A stretch of DNA of 7,569 nucleotides from Lachnospiraceae bacterium (lineage in GTDB: Bacteria; Bacillota; Clostridia; Lachnospirales; Lachnospiraceae), in NCBI GenBank assembly GCA_003447295.1, contig DLZQ01000061.1:1-7569 (forward strand), in the 5' to 3' direction. The notes beneath the pieces are model-generated. The model saw only the letters and a list, made by a program, of their open reading frames with translations. It was not told where the DNA came from and did not search any database. The position numbers and the translations under genes are program-made. Below are positions 1 to 5,721 of the stretch, one piece after another. Position 1 is the stretch's first letter. Every line of letters begins with the position of its first letter.

Positions 1-32
1 AAACAGTATACCATAAGAGGAAGGAAGAGAAA

Positions 33-470
33 ATGAGCAGGAAAAGCGGATTCGTGCAGGAATTTAAAAAGTTTATTCTGAGGGGAAATGTAATGGATAT
101 GGCAGTCGGCGTGATCGTCGGCGGCGCATTTACCGCTATCGTTACTTCTCTGAATCAGGATATCCTTACTCCGGTTCTGGCAATCTTCGGAGGCACGGAT
201 TTTTCTAATTTGTATGTGAAGCTGGGAAGCGGTGACACCGCACCGGTGCTGATGTACGGTAATTTTATCACAGCGGTCATCAATTTCCTGATCACCGCAT
301 TTGTGATCTTCTGTCTGGTAAAATTCATCAACAAGCTGGGAGACACCCTGCACCATAAAGAGGAGACTCCGGCAGCACCTACGACGAAGAAATGCCCGTT
401 CTGTAAGAGCGAGATCGCCATTGACGCAACGAGATGTCCTCATTGCACATCCAAACTGGACGAGCAGTAA
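33..470 (+). CDS. mscL: Large-conductance mechanosensitive channel MscL with C-terminal zinc ribbon
   Basis: This 145-residue protein is MscL, the inner-membrane pore that opens under high membrane tension and releases solutes during osmotic downshock. The N-terminus carries the family signature: a short amphipathic start (KSGFVQEFKKFILRGNV), then TM1 at about residues 18-44 with the small-residue run MAVGVIVGGAFTAIV that lines the pore. A periplasmic loop spans about 45-74, and TM2 spans about 75-100. After a short charged and Pro/Thr-rich linker, residues 121-138 form a CPFC-x10-CPHC zinc ribbon (Cys 121, 124, 135, 138). Classical E. coli MscL has a C-terminal helical bundle there instead. 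The start is supported by the purine-rich GGAAGGA site about 8 bases upstream. The next gene begins 43 bases after the stop, so an operon is likely. The family call is near certain; the role of the ribbon is unknown to me. Confidence 0.97.
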   Translation: MSRKSGFVQEFKKFILRGNVMDMAVGVIVGGAFTAIVTSLNQDILTPVLAIFGGTDFSNLYVKLGSGDTAPVLMYGNFITAVINFLITAFVIFCLVKFINKLGDTLHHKEETPAAPTTKKCPFCKSEIAIDATRCPHCTSKLDEQ

Positions 471-503
471 AGTAATAGAGCAGTAAGGATCGAAACAGAC
501 CGT

Positions 504-510
504 GGAGGAA
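504..510 (+). promoter_or_regulatory. Ribosome binding site fixing the start of the TPR lipoprotein
   Basis: GGAGGAA lies 3 bases before the ATG at 514. A longer reading from a GTG at 502 would put this site inside the coding sequence and would place four extra residues before the signal peptide, so the ATG at 514 is preferred. Confidence 0.75.
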
Positions 511-513
511 AGC

Positions 514-1560
514 ATGGGTAAAACACATAAGAAAATAGTGATGGCAGGAGTCTGTTGTCTGATGATAAGCATGCTGACAGGCTGCGGAAATGATACTACG
601 AAAATCACCGAAGGGATGCAGCTGGTGGAAACACTGGATTATCAGGGTGCATTGACAGCCTTCGACGAAGCGGAAGCACAGAAGGAAAACAGCCGTCTTA
701 TTGCAAGAGGCCGGGGGATTGCCAGCATGGGGCTGACAGAATATGATCAGGCAGTGCAGTATTTTACAGAGGCGTTGGAGCTTAGTGACGGCTGGGTGCA
801 GAATGTAGACTACGATATGAACTATTATCTTGCAGCCGCCTACCGGAAGAACGGACAGCCTGCGGAGGCAAAAAAGGTATATGATGCCATTCTGGGACTG
901 AAGCCGGAGGAGAAGGACGCCTATTTCCTGCGGGGATCGGCGGAACTGGAACTGGGAGATTACGAGAGTGCCAAGGCGGATTTCGACAAGGCAATCTCTA
1001 TGGACCCGAAGAATTACGACCGGATGATCGAGATCTACGAAGCCCTGGCAGACTACGGATACCGGGAAGTCGGGCAGGAGTATCTGCAAAATGTCCTGAA
1101 TACGGCAAAACAGCTGGATGCCTATGACAGCGGTCGTATTTATTATTACCTGGGAGATTATCAGAAAGCCTACCTGGCACTGGAAGAAGCCAAGGGTAAG
1201 GGTGGAGTGGACAGCTATCTGTACCTGGGGAAAGCTTATGCAGCCACCGGAGATTATAATTATGCCTCCAGTGTGTATAGCAATTACCTGTCCAAGCAGG
1301 GACCGGATGCGGAGATCTATAATCAGCTGGGATTATGTGAGATGGCGAAAAAGGACTACCAGAAGGCGCTGGAAGCATTTCAGGCAGGAAAACAGATCGA
1401 AGGAAACAGCCTGATGCAGACCCTGTCTTTCAACGAGATCGTAGCATATGAATATCTGCAGGATTATCAGAAAGCGGCAGTGCTGTTAAAAGCCTACTTA
1501 CAAAATTACCCGGACGACCAGGCGGCCATCCGGGAACAGCAGTTCTTATCTACGAGGTAG
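514..1560 (+). CDS. TPR-repeat lipoprotein
   Basis: This is a 348-residue predicted lipoprotein made almost entirely of tetratricopeptide repeats. It starts with a lysine-rich n-region (MGKTHKK), then a hydrophobic segment and the lipobox LTGC with the lipidated cysteine at residue 24. It should therefore be anchored on the outer face of the cytoplasmic membrane. From about residue 30 onward there are roughly eight to nine TPR-like helical pairs. Typical cores include LTEYDQAVQYFTEALEL, LGDYESAKADFDKAISMDP, LGDYQKAYLALEEA, TGDYNYASSVYSNYL and KKDYQKALEAFQAG. No catalytic domain is visible, so a scaffold or protein-binding role is the natural inference; the partner is unknown. It follows mscL after a 43-base gap and probably shares its transcript. 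A hairpin terminator overlaps its stop codon. The 3' end overlaps the convergent HTH gene by 11 bases. Confidence 0.9.
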   Translation: MGKTHKKIVMAGVCCLMISMLTGCGNDTTKITEGMQLVETLDYQGALTAFDEAEAQKENSRLIARGRGIASMGLTEYDQAVQYFTEALELSDGWVQNVDYDMNYYLAAAYRKNGQPAEAKKVYDAILGLKPEEKDAYFLRGSAELELGDYESAKADFDKAISMDPKNYDRMIEIYEALADYGYREVGQEYLQNVLNTAKQLDAYDSGRIYYYLGDYQKAYLALEEAKGKGGVDSYLYLGKAYAATGDYNYASSVYSNYLSKQGPDAEIYNQLGLCEMAKKDYQKALEAFQAGKQIEGNSLMQTLSFNEIVAYEYLQDYQKAAVLLKAYLQNYPDDQAAIREQQFLSTR

Positions 1561-1921
1561 AGGAGCAATCCTCTGCCTTTTGTCGTAATTGCAGAAGTTC
1601 GATATAATCCAAAAAGGATGCCGTGTTCTGGGGACTGAAATGCTGTATGATATCCACCAGCTCAGCCACGGTCATGCCGGGAGCATACTCTTCATTCAGG
1701 GTATCCAGACTATAACGATAGGAAGTACGCCCCAACAGATAATCAACGGTCACTCCGAAATAATCAGCCAGTTGCAGTAATGCTTCCTGATCCGGGAAGT
1801 GAATATTGTTCTCATAATTAGAGACGGTGCCAACGGATACTTTTAATATGGCAGCCAGTTCCTTCTGATAGATGCCCCGTTCTTCCCGCAGGGATGTAAG
1901 GATCTCACCGAAACTCCTCAT
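1550..1921 (-). CDS. XRE-family helix-turn-helix transcriptional regulator
   Basis: This 123-residue protein has an N-terminal Cro/CI-type HTH. The segment FGEILTSLREERGIYQKELA starts the fold, and the recognition region runs to about residue 38 (KVSVGTVSNYENN). Then comes the usual PDQEALLQLADYFGVTVDYLLGR end of the domain (to about 65). The remaining 58 residues are a short helical tail with no sensor domain I recognise; this is typical of small DNA-binding repressors in Clostridia. I chose the ATG at 1921, which has AGAGG 4 bases upstream on the minus strand. An in-frame ATG at 1933 would add MRGN but has no ribosome site. The gene converges on the TPR gene with an 11-base overlap. It is divergent from eno across a long AT-rich gap, so it could act on its own promoter or on eno; its target is not shown by the sequence. 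Confidence 0.9.
   Translation of the reverse strand: MRSFGEILTSLREERGIYQKELAAILKVSVGTVSNYENNIHFPDQEALLQLADYFGVTVDYLLGRTSYRYSLDTLNEEYAPGMTVAELVDIIQHFSPQNTASFLDYIELLQLRQKAEDCSSTS
1556..1581 (+). terminator. Intrinsic terminator of the mscL-TPR unit
   Basis: A 9-bp stem (GGTAGAGGA paired with TCCTCTGCC, one T-G wobble) closes a GCAA tetraloop and is followed by TTTT. It overlaps the TAG stop of the lipoprotein gene and lies wholly inside the last codons of the convergent HTH gene. On the minus strand no T-run follows the stem, so it should act only on rightward transcription. Confidence 0.75.
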
Positions 1922-2142
1922 ATTGCCTCTCATTCTGCCGCAGATGCAGCACTATTTAAATGTTTTCTTTTAAGATTTGATGAAGTCTATTTTACTATAT
2001 TTTAGATTTAAAGGAATGACATTTTAGAAATAAATGAAAAATGTATAAAAGAAAGTCTAAAATTAATCTTACCTAAAAACAAAAGGATATACATGAAAAC
2101 CCCTTTTGGGAACTCTTTGAGAAATCCTCTCATTTATAACTA
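1922..2142. other. AT-rich intergenic region with repeated ATTTTAGA motif
   Basis: This gap between the divergent HTH and eno genes has no convincing ORF. It is markedly more AT-rich than the flanking genes. The octamer ATTTTAGA occurs at 1999-2006 and 2021-2028, and its reverse complement TCTAAAAT at 2056-2063. AAGTCTA occurs at 1983-1989 and 2053-2059. CCC-TTTT-GGG forms a small inverted repeat near 2100-2110. I did not find a confident promoter for the HTH gene. Confidence 0.4.
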
Positions 2143-2171
2143 TTGCTATTTCGAAGAATACCCGATATAAT
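2143..2171 (+). promoter_or_regulatory. Sigma-A promoter of eno
   Basis: TTGCTA (-35, 4 of 6 consensus bases) at 2143-2148 and a perfect TATAAT (-10) at 2166-2171 are separated by 17 bp. Transcription should begin near 2177-2179, leaving an untranslated leader of about 184 bases ahead of eno. The leader begins exactly where strong RNA secondary structure begins. Confidence 0.75.
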
Positions 2172-2177
2172 AATTCA

Positions 2178-3660
<1,483 letters not shown>

Positions 3661-3671
3661 TTTGCTTTTAT

Positions 3672-3697
3672 CCAAAACTATTTTGGTTTCTCTTTTT
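3672..3697 (+). terminator. AT-rich hairpin with T-rich tail after eno
   Basis: CCAAAA (3672-3677) and TTTTGG (3681-3686) form a 6-bp stem with a CTA loop, followed by TTTCTCTTTTTCT. The stem is weak, so this may act only with the stronger hairpin just downstream. Confidence 0.4.
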
Positions 3698-3704
3698 CTC
3701 TTCA

Positions 3705-3732
3705 GGGACTGTTCGAAAGGACAGTCCCGTTT
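3705..3732 (+). terminator. Intrinsic terminator of eno
   Basis: GGGACTGTTC and GGACAGTCCC form a 10-bp stem (one T-G wobble) capped by a GAAA tetraloop, 45 bases after the eno stop. The tail is only GTTT, so termination may be partial. The T-rich run that precedes it belongs to the upstream hairpin. Confidence 0.6.
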
Positions 3733-3863
3733 GCGTCTATTCAGAGACATATAAAAAAATTTTTTCCTCCCATCTGTATCTAAGATAGAACGGCAAAGAA
3801 AACGGCGTAAGATCCCGGGGACCGCCGGAAGAAGCAGTGGAAGAAAAAATCCATTATTTCATA
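3733..3863. other. Intergenic stretch without recognisable content
   Basis: I see no plausible coding region, promoter or repeat here beyond an A7/T6-7 run near 3752-3766, which could mark a bent segment upstream of the next promoter. Together with the flanking terminator, promoter and leader it makes up the 375-base gap between eno and the next gene. Confidence 0.4.
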
Positions 3864-3893
3864 TTGACTTTTCCGGAATCTATGTGATAAAAT
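3864..3893 (+). promoter_or_regulatory. Sigma-A promoter of the DUF2798 gene
   Basis: TTGACT (5 of 6 consensus bases) at 3864-3869 and TAAAAT (5 of 6) at 3888-3893 are separated by 18 bp. A perfect 8-bp palindrome TTCCGGAA (3871-3878) sits in the spacer, where a bound regulator would block RNA polymerase. Transcription should begin near 3900. Confidence 0.65.
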
Positions 3894-3899
3894 CTCACC

Positions 3900-4035
3900 G
3901 TTGCAAAAATAGTAAAACAGCATAAAGACTTTAGGTAAGAATTGGAAACGACACATGTGCGCACTGCTCACTGATTAACGAACAACACACATGTGTCTTT
4001 TTGCGCTCATTTTTAGAAAAGGAGGGCATCCAATT
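3900..4035 (+). promoter_or_regulatory. Structured leader with terminator-like hairpin ahead of the DUF2798 gene
   Basis: GACACATGTG (3950-3959) and CACATGTGTC (3988-3997) are exact complements. They form a 10-bp stem over a 28-base loop, followed directly by TTTTT (3998-4002): an intrinsic-terminator layout inside the untranslated leader. GCAAAAA near the predicted 5' end (3903-3909) is complementary to TTTTTGC (3998-4004) and could mask the U-run. The palindromic ACACATGTGY appears twice, 36 bp apart (3951, 3987), so the pair could instead be DNA sites for a dimeric regulator. The ribosome site AAAAGGAGGG (4017-4026) lies after these elements. Confidence 0.5.
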
Positions 4036-4518
4036 ATGCCGAAAACAAGATTACAGAACATTATTTTCACCCTGATCATGGCGTTCGTTATGGTGTACGC
4101 CATGGTCTGTTACAACATCGCACTGGACAAGGGAGGAATGACTAACGAGGTCTTCCTGTTAGCGTTCCACGAGATTCCCATTATGTGGCCAATCGCCTGT
4201 ATTCTGGAGTACTTTGTCGTAGAAAAGCTGTCCCAGAAGCTGGCATTCCGCATGGTATCTCCTGAGGATAAGCCTATTTTTATCACACTTGCGATCTCTT
4301 CCATGATCGTATGCCTGATGTGCCCGGTGATGAGTTTTATTGCCACCTGCCTCTTCATGCATCCCGGCAATCAGATCATCGCCTTATGGCTGCAGAAGAC
4401 CGTCCAGAACTTCCCCATGGCGCTGTGCTGGCAGATCTTTTTCGCCGGTCCCGGAGTGCGGAATGCCTTTGGGTTTGTTGTCGGGAAAATGGCAAAAAAC
4501 AAGAAAAATGAGAAATAG
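4036..4518 (+). CDS. DUF2798-type four-helix integral membrane protein
   Basis: This 160-residue protein is mostly hydrophobic, with four probable transmembrane helices at about 7-29, 39-61, 79-106 and 113-137 and a lysine-rich cytoplasmic tail (KMAKNKKNEK). The opening KTRLQNIIFTLIMAFVMVYAM and the later stretch PIFITLAISSMIVCLMCPVMS look like two related halves. This suggests the tandem two-helix organisation seen in DUF2798 proteins, a family without an established function. There is no enzyme motif. The ATG at 4036 is chosen because a strong AAAAGGAGGG site precedes it by 9 bases. A longer reading from 3991 would start inside the leader hairpin and lacks a ribosome site. The gene has its own promoter and leader upstream. 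No terminator follows directly, so its transcript may extend to the terminator at 4748-4780. The family name is from pattern memory; the membrane nature is clear. Confidence 0.75.
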   Translation: MPKTRLQNIIFTLIMAFVMVYAMVCYNIALDKGGMTNEVFLLAFHEIPIMWPIACILEYFVVEKLSQKLAFRMVSPEDKPIFITLAISSMIVCLMCPVMSFIATCLFMHPGNQIIALWLQKTVQNFPMALCWQIFFAGPGVRNAFGFVVGKMAKNKKNEK

Positions 4519-4529
4519 TTCAAAAGTAA

Positions 4530-4559
4530 TTGATAAAATAATTATAGTAATGTTAAAAT
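4530..4559 (+). promoter_or_regulatory. Putative promoter of the 4566-4780 transcript
   Basis: TTGATA (5 of 6) at 4530-4535 and TAAAAT (5 of 6) at 4554-4559 are spaced by 18 bp, the same geometry as the promoter at 3864-3893. The predicted start is near 4566. The AT-rich background makes chance matches more likely here. Confidence 0.5.
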
Positions 4560-4580
4560 AAATCGATTTTGAGAGACAGG

Positions 4581-4694
4581 ATGTGTGAAAGTCTTTTCAA
4601 AATAAATGCAAAGAAGCAATGGAAATCAATGGAAGAAAACAGAACTTTTGCATACATCCGGAAGGGATGTGTTGTGGGATTCTGTAATAAATGA
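4581..4694 (+). CDS. Possible 37-residue small protein, unrecognised
   Basis: An ATG at 4581 opens 37 codons ending in TGA. The product is basic and contains three cysteines, starting MCESLFKINAKKQW and ending KGCVVGFCNK. There is no membrane segment or signal peptide. The ribosome site is poor: GAGAG lies 5 bases upstream but GACAGG abuts the ATG. It lies inside a promoter-terminator unit, which is the main reason to list it. It may well not be translated. Confidence 0.2.
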   Translation: MCESLFKINAKKQWKSMEENRTFAYIRKGCVVGFCNK

Positions 4695-4747
4695 TATTTC
4701 CGAAGAAAACGCTGATTCTGCAATGACAGAAAATCGACTGAGAAGAT

Positions 4748-4780
4748 AAACAGGTTGTGCAAATGCGCAGCCTGTTTTTT
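4748..4780 (+). terminator. Strong intrinsic terminator
   Basis: AAACAGGTTGTGC and GCGCAGCCTGTTT form a 13-bp stem with two G-T wobbles and an AAAT loop, running straight into TTTTTT. The As on the 5' side would also make it partly effective on the minus strand. Confidence 0.88.
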
Positions 4781-4799
4781 GTGTATACGATGAGCCAAG

Positions 4800-4829
4800 T
4801 ACAGATTTTTGCTTGCACAAGAATCTGTA
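4800..4829. repeat. 12-bp inverted repeat upstream of the decarboxylase remnant
   Basis: TACAGATTTTTG and CAAGAATCTGTA pair over 12 positions (one T-G) around a CTTGCA loop. Only TTT follows, so it is a poor terminator; it may be an operator or a leader hairpin of the decayed gene. Ten bases further, TGTCA-tgg-TGACA (4839-4851) is a second symmetrical site. Confidence 0.5.
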
Positions 4830-4895
4830 TTTGGAAAATGTCATGGTGACAGAACAGACTGCGACACTTTTTGATAACAAAGGGAGGAATGGGAT

Positions 4896-5524
4896 ATGAG
4901 CGAGAAGCATACCCATATGGATCAGCGCAGGGCTCCGATCCATGAAGCACTGGAAAACTTCGGGGCAATCCTGAACTGACAAAATTCCTGGGGGAACAAT
5001 GTGTGGGCGTGGATGTCAACAGCATGAAGCCGCTGGACAATCTGTGACACCCGGTATCCGTCATCCGGGAAGCGGAAGAACTGGCAGCAGATGCATTTGG
5101 AGCGGCACATGCTTTTCTTATGGTGGGAGGCACTACCAGCTCGGTACAGAGTATGGTGCTGACTGCCTGCAAACGGGGGGATGAGATCATCCTGCCACGT
5201 AATGTACACCGTAGTGTGCTGAATGCACTGGTATTGTGCGGAGCGATTCCGGTCTATGTAAATCCTGAGGTGGACCAGCGGCTGGGAATTTCGCTGGGAA
5301 TGAAGAGAGAGCAGGTGGCAAAGGCAATCGCGGAGCATCCGAAGGCGGTAGCGGTACTGGTCAATAATCCGACCTATTACGGAATCTGCAGTGATCTGAG
5401 GGCCATCGTAAAAATGGCGCATGATGCCGGGATGCTCTGTCTGGCAGATGAGGCGCACGGAACGCATTTCTATTTCGGAGGAGGGCTGCCGGTATCTGCC
5501 ATGGCGGCGGGAGCGGATTGCTGA
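4896..5524 (+). pseudogene. Decayed Orn/Lys/Arg decarboxylase-family (PLP-dependent) gene
   Basis: This is the N-terminal part of a fold-type I PLP enzyme of the Orn/Lys/Arg decarboxylase group, which makes amines such as cadaverine, putrescine or agmatine. A good ribosome site (GGGAGG) and ATG at 4896 begin MSEKHTHMDQRRAPIHEALENF, then the frame breaks. The homologous sequence resumes one frame over at about 4964 with GNPELTKFLGEQC, so the usual segment with the PGHK motif is deleted. An in-frame TGA at 5045-5047 replaces the expected cysteine codon after PLDNL. From 5048 the frame is open and well conserved: HPVSVIREAEELAADAFG, GGTTSSVQSM, DEIILPRNVHRS, NNPTYYG and the PLP-ring-binding DEAHGTH. 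It ends at a TGA (5522-5524) right after AMAAGAD. The HK motif with the PLP lysine and the whole C-terminal half are absent. It cannot be functional; the exact substrate class is not resolvable. Confidence 0.9.
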
Positions 5525-5630
5525 ACCAGGAATATGCGAAGAACTCGTGCATTTTGGATATGAAGATTTTAAGGCAAGGCTGGGAGAATCTGATTGACGT
5601 TCCAAAGGTTCTGTGCTAACATGAGCGAAT
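5525..5630 (+). other. Short remnant between the pseudogene and the terminator
   Basis: After the pseudogene stop, a different frame reads EPGICEELVHFGYEDFKARL and ends at a TGA at 5595-5597. This protein-like tail could be the 3' end of the same lost gene after a deletion, or the tail of a deleted neighbour. I could not place it in a family. Confidence 0.3.
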
Positions 5631-5681
5631 AAAGAGACAACGAAGTCCGTAGAAGCGGAAGCCGTTGTCTCTTTTATTTTA
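5631..5681 (+). terminator. Strong intrinsic terminator with branched loop
   Basis: AAAGAGACAACG (5631-5642) and CGTTGTCTCTTT (5663-5674) form a perfect 12-bp stem. The 20-base loop contains a second small stem TCCG/CGGA (5646-5649 with 5656-5659). TTTTATTTTAT follows. It survived decay of the gene before it and shields the next gene from upstream transcription. Confidence 0.88.
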
Positions 5682-5694
5682 TAAATATTAAAAA
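5665..5694 (+). promoter_or_regulatory. Possible promoter of the acetolactate synthase-type gene
   Basis: TTGTCT at 5665-5670 lies in the 3' arm of the terminator, and TTAAAA or TAAAAA lies 17-18 bp downstream (5688-5694). If real, the -35 element overlaps the terminator and the mRNA leader is only about 20 bases. The match is modest, but the gene needs a promoter in this 40-base gap. Confidence 0.35.
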
Positions 5695-5721
5695 TGTTAT
5701 GAAAACCACGAGGTGAAACCT

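Larger units (their letters stand above)
4566..4780 (+). ncRNA. Candidate small RNA or small-peptide transcript
   Basis: This stretch is bounded by a promoter-like pair on the left and a strong intrinsic terminator on the right, giving a predicted transcript of about 215 bases with no recognised gene. It contains an internal hairpin ACATCC/GGATGT (4654-4659 with 4665-4670, loop GGAAG). It could be an independent small RNA, the mRNA of a short peptide (4581-4694), or simply the 3' untranslated end of the DUF2798 transcript. I recognise no known RNA family. Confidence 0.35.

Noticed and set aside
502..513. GTG start at 502 for the TPR lipoprotein
   Set aside because: It would overlap the ribosome site GGAGGAA and add four residues before the basic n-region; the ATG at 514 gives a textbook lipoprotein signal.
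379..1089. Long minus-strand open frame opposite mscL and the TPR gene
   Set aside because: It is antisense to two well-supported genes, with an unnatural Cys/His-rich composition and no family resemblance.
3991..4035. Upstream ATG at 3991 for the DUF2798 protein
   Set aside because: It lies in the arm of the leader hairpin and has no ribosome site, while AAAAGGAGGG precedes the ATG at 4036.
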